Assembly: GCA_964594985.1 (NCBI GenBank)
Contig: CAZQNQ010000002.1
Coordinates: 310,001-374,000, forward strand
Direction of reading: 5' to 3'
Length of the DNA stretch: 64,000 bases
DNA from: JADLHS01 sp964594985
Lineage (GTDB): Bacteria > Verrucomicrobiota > Verrucomicrobiia > Limisphaerales > JADLHS01
A model generated the notes under the pieces. It ran no database searches, was not told the DNA's origin, and saw only the letters and a program-made list of their open reading frames with translations. This document shows, in pieces, positions 49,408-55,795 of the stretch (within the stretch, counting starts at the first letter, position 1; each line of letters opens with the position of its first letter). A program made the position numbers and the translations under genes.

Positions 49408-50079
49408 ATGAAACTTAACCAACAACTCCTCGGCGCGGCGGCCTTGATGGTCGCCGGATTTACAACTGGCCACGCACAATTGATCATTTCGGAGGTTCAT
49501 CCGACCGGCAGCAGCAGCAGCACCTATGCGGCGGATTGGTTTGAACTCAGCAACATAGGATCGGCTTCGGTCAACATCACTGGTTGGAAAGTGGATGATG
49601 ACTCCGCCAGCTTTGGTTCGGCTTTGGCCTTGCGCGGCGTGACCAGCATCGCGCCGGGGCAATCGGTGATCTTTCTCGAAAGCAATTCCAGTGGCGGCAA
49701 TGACGCCACGATCGGCGCCGCTTTTCAAAGCGCCTGGTTCGGCGGCAGTGCGCCCTCCGGGTTGACTTTGGGATTCTATGGCGGCTCGGGGGTTGGCCTC
49801 AGCAGCGGCGGCGATGCCGTGAATATCTTTGATGCCGATGGAACGTGGGTGGTGGGCGTCAGTTTTGGAGCGGCCACGTCCGGAACGACTTTTGACAACC
49901 CGGCAGGCTTGAGCGGGTTGATTTCGCAGTTGAGCGTGGTGGGCGTCAACAATGCGTTCAACTCGGTGGCTGGCGGCGAGATTGGTTCGCCGGGGGTGGT
50001 GCCCGAACCTTCGATGCTCGCGCTGGGGGCGCTGGGTTTCGCTGCCATGCTGTTCCGGCGGAAAGCCGCCGGCCGCTAA
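49408..50079 (+). CDS. PEP-CTERM lamin-tail-domain protein
   Basis: The 223-aa protein has a signal peptide (LLGAAALMVAGFTTGHAQ), a lamin-tail domain (LIISEVHPTGSSSS, WFELSNIGSASVNITGWKVD, GVTSIAPGQSVIFLE) and a C-terminal PEP-CTERM sorting signal VPEPSMLALGALGFAAMLFRRK. Such tails are cut and processed by an exosortase at the inner membrane before surface display; no exosortase gene is in the window. It is the first of two PEP-CTERM genes here and begins 50 bases after the pseudopilin stop, on the same strand. Confidence 0.9.
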   Translation: MKLNQQLLGAAALMVAGFTTGHAQLIISEVHPTGSSSSTYAADWFELSNIGSASVNITGWKVDDDSASFGSALALRGVTSIAPGQSVIFLESNSSGGNDATIGAAFQSAWFGGSAPSGLTLGFYGGSGVGLSSGGDAVNIFDADGTWVVGVSFGAATSGTTFDNPAGLSGLISQLSVVGVNNAFNSVAGGEIGSPGVVPEPSMLALGALGFAAMLFRRKAAGR

Positions 50080-50119
50080 ATCAAACGCCCGGATCAACCG
50101 CAGATGATGTGGCCGGCGA

Positions 50120-50171
50120 CTTCACGGCGACTTCACGGCAACGTCACGAAGCCTTCATGCAACCGTAATAT
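50120..50171 (+). promoter_or_regulatory. Pho-box-like repeat array with -10 element before second PEP-CTERM gene
   Basis: TTCACGG, TTCACGG, GTCACGA and TTCATGC start at 50121, 50132, 50143 and 50154, exactly 11 bases apart. TAATAT at 50166-50171 follows and fits a -10. The start codon is 50231. Confidence 0.6.
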
Positions 50172-50230
50172 GATTCCGGCACTTTTCCCTCGTCCTTAAA
50201 ACCAAACGATCCAAATCACACAAACGCATA

Positions 50231-50980
50231 ATGAATACTCAGAAACAACTGTTCAGAATAGCGGCGCTTCTGGCGGCCGGCCTCGTATCCGCCCAGGCCG
50301 GCACTCTCACGCAATGGACCTTTGAAGGCGGCGTCAGCATGCCGGCCATCGGCACCGGCACCGCGGTCCTGATTGGCGGCACGACGGCGACCTTTGCCAG
50401 TGGTAACAGCAGCGCCTCCGGGTGGAACACCACGACTTACAAGGCTCAAGGCACCGGTTCGGGCACGGCTGGCGTGCAGTTCCTGGCGGGGACGCTCGGA
50501 TTTGAAAACATCACCCTGTCGTTTGATCATCGCGCTTCCGGAACGGGGTCGCGGTGGGCGCAGGTTGACTACACGCTGGACGGCGGCGCCAATTGGGTAT
50601 CCGGCTTTTGGAACAACAGCGGTGGACTCGCGCAAGACACTTTCGCCACTTTCAACGTGGATTTCGGTTCCGTCTCGGGCGCTGCCAACAATGCTGATTT
50701 TGGCATTCGGATCGTATCCATTTTTTCGCCGTTGGCATTCGATCAAAATGCCTCGTTGGCGGATTACGCGGCCAACACCGCTTATATGCGCGCCAACCCC
50801 GCAGCATCGTACACCCCGGGTGGCGGGACCACCACTGGCGACTATGGAACGGCCGGCACCTGGCGTTTCGATAATGTCACCATTTCCGGTGTGGCCGTTC
50901 CCGAACCTTCCGCGTTCAGCCTTGGAGCGATTGGGTTGGCGGCGTTGATTTTCCGGCAGCGTGTGGTTGCGCGCCGGTAA
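50231..50980 (+). CDS. PEP-CTERM secreted protein
   Basis: The 249-aa product has a signal peptide (LFRIAALLAAGLVSAQAG) and a PEP-CTERM tail: VAVPEPSAFSLGAIGL, then AALIFRQRVVARR. The mature domain begins TLTQWTFEGGVSMPAI and is beta-rich, with NITLSFDHRASGTGSRWAQV; this resembles secreted metal- or phosphate-related PEP-CTERM proteins but no family name is certain. It has its own Pho-box-like promoter region upstream, and a terminator downstream, so it is an independent transcript. Confidence 0.85.
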   Translation: MNTQKQLFRIAALLAAGLVSAQAGTLTQWTFEGGVSMPAIGTGTAVLIGGTTATFASGNSSASGWNTTTYKAQGTGSGTAGVQFLAGTLGFENITLSFDHRASGTGSRWAQVDYTLDGGANWVSGFWNNSGGLAQDTFATFNVDFGSVSGAANNADFGIRIVSIFSPLAFDQNASLADYAANTAYMRANPAASYTPGGGTTTGDYGTAGTWRFDNVTISGVAVPEPSAFSLGAIGLAALIFRQRVVARR

Positions 50981-51007
50981 CTGACAGTGGTTCGGTGGTT
51001 GAAAACG

Positions 51008-51037
51008 AACGCGCCGGAGTAATCCGGCGCGTTTTTT
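51008..51037 (+). terminator. Intrinsic terminator
   Basis: Stem AACGCGCCGGA / TCCGGCGCGTT with a GTAA loop and following TTTTTTG. Confidence 0.9.
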
Positions 51038-51062
51038 GTTTTGAGAAAAGACGGGTTGAAAT

Positions 51063-51497
51063 TCAGGACTGCTGCGGCTCGCTGTTGGGCGATGGTGTGA
51101 CCGCGTCGGCGGCGGAAGTGCTGGCGGTTTCCAAGGCCGGCATGATCGCGGGCGGCACAACGGCGGTGGCGCGCCGGGGCTTGCGCCGGACGGGGCGGGT
51201 CGGCTTTTTGACTTTGGTCTTGGCGGGGCGACGGGCTTTGGCTTTAGGTTTGGTGACGGCGGGTTTGATCTGCTCGGCGAGGGCGGTGAGATGTTTTTCC
51301 GCGCGCTTCAGTTTCTTGGCGGAACGCCTGGCGGTCTTGCGCGCGAGCTTCCAGGTTTTCTTCGCGCCCTTGAAACGCACCTTGGCGGCCTGGGCCAGCT
51401 TCGTCTCGGCCTCGACGATCCGGCGGAGCTTCGCCACTTTCAGGGTCGCTTCGCGAACCGCATTGCTGCTTTCAGTCGGGACGGGCTTGGTCTTCAT
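51063..51497 (-). CDS. Lysine-rich histone-H1-like protein
   Basis: ATG at 51497 (MKTKPVPTESSNAVRE) is used because it gives a compact 144-aa product; a longer frame starts at 51611. A helical N-terminal half (LKVAKLRRIVEAETKLAQAA) is followed by a highly basic region of K, P and A (KPAVTKPKAKARRPAKTKVK, RPVRRKPRRATAV), typical of bacterial histone-H1-like DNA-binding tails. The function is probably nucleoid binding. It is convergent with the PEP-CTERM gene across the terminator. Confidence 0.65.
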   Translation of the reverse strand: MKTKPVPTESSNAVREATLKVAKLRRIVEAETKLAQAAKVRFKGAKKTWKLARKTARRSAKKLKRAEKHLTALAEQIKPAVTKPKAKARRPAKTKVKKPTRPVRRKPRRATAVVPPAIMPALETASTSAADAVTPSPNSEPQQS

Positions 51498-52148
51498 GCC
51501 GGTATGGTTTGCCCTGTTTGAGCCAATGGGCAAGCCGCTAATTGTTAAATCTTTCCAAGCCGGGCGGAAGAACTTTTCCGGGTCGTAACCGGGCCGACAC
51601 GGATTTGCCATCCGCTGCCGGCACGTTCCCCGGGTTGGTTTGGTTGTGGTAAAGCTTTTGAACCTGGGTTTCCGCGTTGAAGTTCAAGAGTTCCCGGGCG
51701 GTTGTTTCGTCCGAACGCGGGCCGGAGCGGTCAATTCGCCGCTCCGGTTTTTTTGCGATTGGGCGCGACGCAGCGTTTGGCGGTTGTGATTGGAACTGCG
51801 CGTTCAACGCGCCCTCTTGCTTTTAGAGCCGGTTTGAAAACTCCGCTTGGAAACCCGGAGCAAGGATGCTCCGGGAACCCGCAGGCAGGATGCCTGCGTT
51901 ACGTCGTAGCGCGGGCATCCTGCCTGCGGGTGCGGGCGGCATCCCTGCCGCCAGTTCCGGGTTTTCAAACCGGCTCTTAGAGTACGATTAAAAACCGCGG
52001 CGATGCGCGGCCGTTCCAGTCACACCCCCGGTTGAAGTTGACCCGCAGGGGAGCGCAACCTAAATTCAGACCATGCTTCAACCGCAAACCAGCCCAACTC
52101 CGGGACAACTGACTTTGGTTGAATATCAATGTTAGACCACTACACGTC
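51498..52148. repeat. Intergenic region containing copy B of the 155-bp repeat
   Basis: Copy B spans 51825-51979 with ends AGAGCCGGTTTGAAAACTCC and GGGTTTTCAAACCGGCTCT in near-perfect inversion. Outside it, 51498-51824 and 51980-52148 hold no gene that I can support. Confidence 0.85.
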
Positions 52149-53300
52149 ATGAAAATCACCCGTCATCTTCTGCGATGGAATTTATGTTGGGCCTTTCTCC
52201 CCGTCGCCTTTACTGTTTTCGGAAACCCATTGGACAATTGGACGATTCTTTCATCGGGCACGACAAACCATCTCCGAAATGTAGCGTTCGGTGGAGGATT
52301 GTTTGTCGCTGTGGGAGACTCTGGAACGGTTCTGACCAGTTCCAACGGCATTACGTGGACACCCCGCGCAGTCGGAATCACGAACTCGCTTCGCGGGGTG
52401 ACTTATGGTCATGGCCAGTTCGTTTCCGTCGGGGCGGCAGGCACTATCATCACTTCAACCGATGGTGCAGTGTGGTCGCTGCAAAGTTCGGACACACTCA
52501 ACCAGCTCAATGCGGTTACATCAACTGATTCCGAGTTTGTCGCTGCTGGAAATCTTGGAACAATTCTAACATCGAGTGATGGGTCAAATTGGATTGCTCA
52601 GACTTCGGGCACGTCCGCACCGTTTGTCGGTGTTGGTGTCGGTTTCGGAAAGATTTTTGCCGGAGCGACCGTGAATCCCCCGGCATTGTTCTGGTCCACC
52701 AATGGCGCTGGTTGGTCCTACATGACGAATGTTCCACCGAGCCAGCAGCCGGATTTGTTTAACGGAGGATTTGCTTATGGAAACGGCATCTTATTGGGAG
52801 TTGAAATTCGGGGGATTTTTTGCAGAAGCACCGACGGGATGACTTGGACAAACCACTATAGCCCGCTTTACTATTGTTACGGACTTGCTTATGCGAGAAG
52901 TGTCTTTGTCACGGTTGGTTCTTCCAGCAGTGGCGGACGATTGATTGGAACATCGACAAACGGTTTGGAGTGGCAAACTCGATATTCTACCATCGGCGGC
53001 GGCGGACTGAAGGGCGTCGCTTACGGTCGGCATCGGTTTGTCGCGGTGGGTGAGGGTGGCTCGATTCTCGCATCCGCCCCGATATTGTGGCTCTCGAATC
53101 CATCAGTGGTGTCGAGCGGGTTTCAAATGACACTTAATGGAGAACCAAGCGGCGTTTATTACATTCAGGCGGCAACTAATGTTTTGTTCCCCTCATGGGA
53201 CAATATTGGTGTCGTGACAAATGCTACCGATTCCGTCGAGTTGACTGTGCCGCTTCCGGCAGATTCTTCATCCGCATTTTACAGAGTCCACGCCGATTGA
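52149..53300 (+). CDS. Secreted beta-propeller protein
   Basis: ATG at 52149 (MKITRHLLRWNLCWAFLPVA) gives a signal peptide and a 383-aa product. Repeats of about 40 aa with GGGLFVAVGDSGTVLTSSNG, ITWTPRAVGITNSLRGVTY, GQFVSVGAAGTIITSTDGAVW and FVAAGNLGTILTSSDGSNW form a propeller like those of exported photosystem-assembly-type or sialidase-like domains. The C-terminal ~75 aa (MTLNGEPSGVYYIQAATN ... FYRVHAD) is the tail common to Verrucomicrobiota secreted proteins. An attC-like site begins 35 bases after the stop, so the gene could be a cassette passenger; composition is less GC-rich than its neighbours. Confidence 0.75.
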   Translation: MKITRHLLRWNLCWAFLPVAFTVFGNPLDNWTILSSGTTNHLRNVAFGGGLFVAVGDSGTVLTSSNGITWTPRAVGITNSLRGVTYGHGQFVSVGAAGTIITSTDGAVWSLQSSDTLNQLNAVTSTDSEFVAAGNLGTILTSSDGSNWIAQTSGTSAPFVGVGVGFGKIFAGATVNPPALFWSTNGAGWSYMTNVPPSQQPDLFNGGFAYGNGILLGVEIRGIFCRSTDGMTWTNHYSPLYYCYGLAYARSVFVTVGSSSSGGRLIGTSTNGLEWQTRYSTIGGGGLKGVAYGRHRFVAVGEGGSILASAPILWLSNPSVVSSGFQMTLNGEPSGVYYIQAATNVLFPSWDNIGVVTNATDSVELTVPLPADSSSAFYRVHAD

Positions 53301-53334
53301 AGATATTGCGTGGAGATATTTTTATATGACGTGG

Positions 53335-53456
53335 TCTAGAGCGCTGCAGCGAACCGCCGCCCCGCTGGGCAGTTGGACGGTTCGGGTAATTTGTCAGCGA
53401 TTGTTGCAGCCGACCGGGCGTTTCCGGCGGCGGTCGCTGAGCTTGGGTCGTTAGCC
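53335..53456 (+). repeat. attC-like recombination site 1
   Basis: GCTGCAGCGAACCGCCGCC on the left pairs with GGCGGCGGTCGCTGAGC on the right, leaving one extra A as expected of attC extrahelical bases. The core box GTTAGCC (53450-53456) is near the GTTRRRY consensus. It is nearly identical to site 2 (54906-55022) over 110 bases. It lies between two genes in the cassette layout. Confidence 0.7.
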
Positions 53457-53472
53457 CACTTCGGACGCGCAC

Positions 53473-54009
53473 ATGAAATCCAAGCGTAAAATAACTCGGT
53501 GGATTGTCGGAGTCGGAGCGTGTCTATTGGCCGTGCCCTTTTTGCTGTCGCTGGTGGGCCTCTTGCCTTGGTCGCCTATCAATTGTTGGCACTACGAGGT
53601 GGACATCCATTCTGGCCGTATCCGCTACACTCGCTATTTCGCGTTTGTTCCGATTTCGCAGCGCATTGACGAGTCGGCATTGAGTCGTGCGTTGCAGGCT
53701 GAAGATTTACAAGATTCACACCCGGATTGGCGACTCGCACTGACCCTTTCGCCCAGAGTCCGCAATTCTCCACACTACATTTTCCATTCAGCCATCGCTC
53801 AGATACGGGAGTTGGAGATGGTTTGGCAGGCAGGAGAGTTTACTCCTGCTGCACAGCGTTCGAGTGCGAAGCGTGTGCTTGAGCTTTGGCGGGAGGGGCA
53901 GAGTGACGATGCGGCCAAGCCGTATTTGCGCGCTATCTCTGATCTCGCATTTCGGTCAGATTCAGAGCACAAGAGCACAGATGAGAAAGATTTGCCGACA
54001 GTTCACTGA
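53473..54009 (+). CDS. Cassette-type unknown membrane protein
   Basis: ATG at 53473 lies only 16 bases after attC-like site 1. The 178-aa product has one N-terminal membrane span (WIVGVGACLLAVPFLLSLVGLL) and a soluble rest with FHSAIAQIRELEMVW and ELWREGQSDDAAKPYLRAIS. No family recognised. Position directly after a GTTAGCC core is the classic integron cassette arrangement. Its 3' end is followed seven bases later by a GGCTAAC box, the complement expected at the left edge of an attC site. Confidence 0.55.
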   Translation: MKSKRKITRWIVGVGACLLAVPFLLSLVGLLPWSPINCWHYEVDIHSGRIRYTRYFAFVPISQRIDESALSRALQAEDLQDSHPDWRLALTLSPRVRNSPHYIFHSAIAQIRELEMVWQAGEFTPAAQRSSAKRVLELWREGQSDDAAKPYLRAISDLAFRSDSEHKSTDEKDLPTVH

Positions 54010-54015
54010 GACGTG

Positions 54016-54092
54016 GGCTAACCATCTATTAAGCCCGGACGGTCAAGGGCAAAAAGCTTTCCGCGCGGAAAACTTTTAGTTTTCCGTTAGCG
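54016..54092 (+). repeat. Partial attC-like site after the cassette gene
   Basis: GGCTAAC (54016) and GTTAGCG (54086-54092) are inverse-complementary edges. A 15-base word GGCTAACCATCTATT is repeated exactly at 54151-54165, after which the sequences diverge. It suggests duplicated left edges of recombination sites or a rearranged site. Confidence 0.4.
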
Positions 54093-54170
54093 AACCACTG
54101 AACGGGTGCTCCGGCTTGATTTCGAGTTGTAACCTGGAGGCTGGGCCTCCGGCTAACCATCTATTCGAAC

Positions 54171-54377
54171 TCAATCGAGTCGGTCGTAGTCCCGCCGCAG
54201 CGCAACCACCGCCGACTTGCCAGGCCTCCGATCCAACGCCGGGGGCCGGTCCAGAAACTCACACAGTTCACCCTCGGCCGATCCAAGCAGAACGCCGTTG
54301 GCTCGCGGCTCGTTCCGGAGAACGGCGGCGTCCAGTTTTTGGCGGACGTGGCCGAGGGGCGGAGTAACCAAATTCAT
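54171..54377 (-). CDS. Small unknown protein in the island
   Basis: 68 codons: MNLVTPPLGHVRQKLDAAV, then ANGVLLGSAEGELCEFLDRP and KSAVVALRRDYDRLD. No family is recognised; the composition is like the IS remnant's surroundings. It may be a fragment of a larger gene cut by the island boundary. Low support. Confidence 0.25.
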   Translation of the reverse strand: MNLVTPPLGHVRQKLDAAVLRNEPRANGVLLGSAEGELCEFLDRPPALDRRPGKSAVVALRRDYDRLD

Positions 54378-54403
54378 TTGTTCGTTCCGTGGTTGATGTC
54401 GTG

Positions 54404-54476
54404 GTCACCCCGCTAAGCGAGCCGGGGCGCGGCCCTAGCAGAGCTCGCGCGCCCCGGCGGTCGCCCGTGGGGTGAC
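54404..54476 (-). ncRNA. Large two-stem hairpin downstream of IS110-type transposase remnant
   Basis: Outer arms GTCACCCC / GGGGTGAC and inner arms GCCGGGGCGCG / CGCGCCCCGGC pair around unpaired stretches. It lies just after the stop codon of the IS110/IS1111-type transposase remnant. IS110-family elements carry a non-coding bridge RNA in an end; the IS1111 subgroup has it downstream of the gene. A candidate only. Confidence 0.3.
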
Positions 54477-54505
54477 GTGATGGGACCCATGGCGCGGGTT
54501 CCCAG

Positions 54506-54904
54506 TCAGAGCGCCGGACTGTCTGCGGCCTCAGTGCCGCCGGATGGGTTCGGCGTCCCATTTACTAATGGCGGTTCGGAGGAGGCTCGCGCTGCTTTGC
54601 GTCCAGTTAGGCGTCCGGGTTGACCCGCGCCAGGGTCAGATTTTTTCTGGGTCAATTGGGCGACCAAGCGTTCGGGATCAAAGCCGGTGCCGGTGCGCAA
54701 CATGTAATAGACGGCCCGGGCCAGTTTGATGGCCAGCACGGTGTTGGCCTTGAATTTGTTCCCGTTCATTTTGGCTTCGAGGCGTTGGGCCAGCGGGCCG
54801 ATGACGAGGGGATCGCGTTTGGCGATGACGGCGGCTTCGCCGAAGGCCCAGCGGAGATAGGGGTTGCCGAGTTTGGCGCCGCGCAGGCCCTTGATCTTGC
54901 CGGC
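54506..54904 (-). pseudogene. IS110/IS1111-type transposase C-terminal fragment
   Basis: The fragment reads KIKGLRGAKLGNPYLRWAF, then GEAAVIAKRDPLVIGPLA and ANTVLAIKLARAVYYMLRT, FDPERLV: the Transposase_20 C-terminal helix-hairpin region of IS110-type transposases. The DEDD N-terminal domain is absent, and no start exists. The coding similarity stops exactly at the edge (54905) of attC-like site 2, whose left arm begins AGAGCGCTGCAG. IS1111-attC elements are known to target attC sites; here the element is a decayed or deleted copy. Confidence 0.85.
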
Positions 54905-54905
54905 A

Positions 54906-55022
54906 GAGCGCTGCAGCGAACCTCCGCCCCGCCGGGCAGTCGGACGGTTCAGGTAGTTTGGCCGCGACTGTTGCAGCCGACCGGGCGTTTCCGGCGGCGG
55001 TCGCTGAGCTTGATCGTTAGGC
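54906..55022 (+). repeat. attC-like recombination site 2
   Basis: Same 110-base structure as site 1, with the core box GTTAGGC (55016-55022) matching GTTRRRY. Identical arms GCTGCAGCGAACC and GGCGGCGGTCGCTGAGC. The next gene starts 12 bases after the core. Confidence 0.7.
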
Positions 55023-55034
55023 CACATCACGCGC

Positions 55035-55301
55035 ATGAAACGACTGGGGCTCATTTTGGTGATTGCGGGAGCAGTTGGTTTGGCGGTCGTTGCGCTTGGG
55101 TTCGCCGCCGACTTTCAGCCGATGTGGATGCACTCAGCCAAGAGTTTGCCTGACAGAGAGACGTTCACGCGGCAGGAGGTCGTTGCCACGTTGGTCGGGC
55201 ACGTCGAGTATGTTCGCACTCGTTATTTGCTCGGTGTGGTTTTCAGCGCCGTTGAGATTGTCGGCGCAGTTATTTTGGTTAAGAGTTCAGCTAGAGTATG
55301 A
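55035..55301 (+). CDS. Cassette-type small membrane protein
   Basis: ATG at 55035 (MKRLGLILVIAGAVGLAVV) gives 88 aa with two membrane helices: GLILVIAGAVGLAVVALGF and LLGVVFSAVEIVGAVILV, linked by a short soluble part HSAKSLPDRETFTRQEVVATL. It begins 12 bases after a GTTAGGC attC core, as cassette genes do. No family is recognised. No obvious third attC follows. Confidence 0.55.
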   Translation: MKRLGLILVIAGAVGLAVVALGFAADFQPMWMHSAKSLPDRETFTRQEVVATLVGHVEYVRTRYLLGVVFSAVEIVGAVILVKSSARV

Positions 55302-55720
55302 CGACATTGTGGCCTCCTAAGAAACATGGCGGGGCTGGAAGGCCTGTTTTTATTGGGGATTTTGCGGGCTGAGTTTTTTACAGGCGGTGTCACTGCCAAC
55401 CCAAAAAGGCCGGACAGGGGTGGCTTGAAAAAATCCCCACGCGGCCAAGGCAACAGAGCAAGTTGTGGCACCGGAGGCGGGCCGCACGGTTGATTGCAAA
55501 TGAGCCATCTCCTAATCGGGGTCGTTGCCCGCAGCCTTGCGGTGGCGGACGCCACCAGTGTGAGGAAACGGCCGCGAGCGCCTCCCCCGCTTGCCACCGG
55601 GCTGAAGCCCGGTGCTAAGGAGCGGAGCGATCAAGAGGGTGAAAGATCCGGGCTAAGAGCCAGGTCACCGCGCGGCAATTTCAGTCGCACCCGCGTTTGG
55701 CGGTTGTCTTGCCGGCGGGT
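55302..55720. other. Intergenic region; no gene seen
   Basis: About 420 bases with no recognised gene, terminator or repeat family. A GGGCTGAAGCCCG palindrome lies near 55600. Confidence 0.45.
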
Positions 55721-55742
55721 CTGTTGTAACACATTTGTCACC
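55721..55742 (+). promoter_or_regulatory. Pho-box-like pair before ppk
   Basis: TTGTAAC and TTGTCAC start 11 bases apart (GTAAC at 55726, GTCAC at 55737), that is TGTAA-N6-TGTCA. Weaker than the others because only two units are present. Confidence 0.4.
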
Positions 55743-55795
55743 GAGCCGGGCTTTTGCCGACGGCAACGTTGGCACACCATGCGTGCCCCATTGAC

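Noticed and set aside
53335..53456. Site read as an ordinary terminator hairpin
   Set aside because: No T run follows, the arms carry attC-like core boxes and the whole site recurs at 54906-55022 before another gene start.
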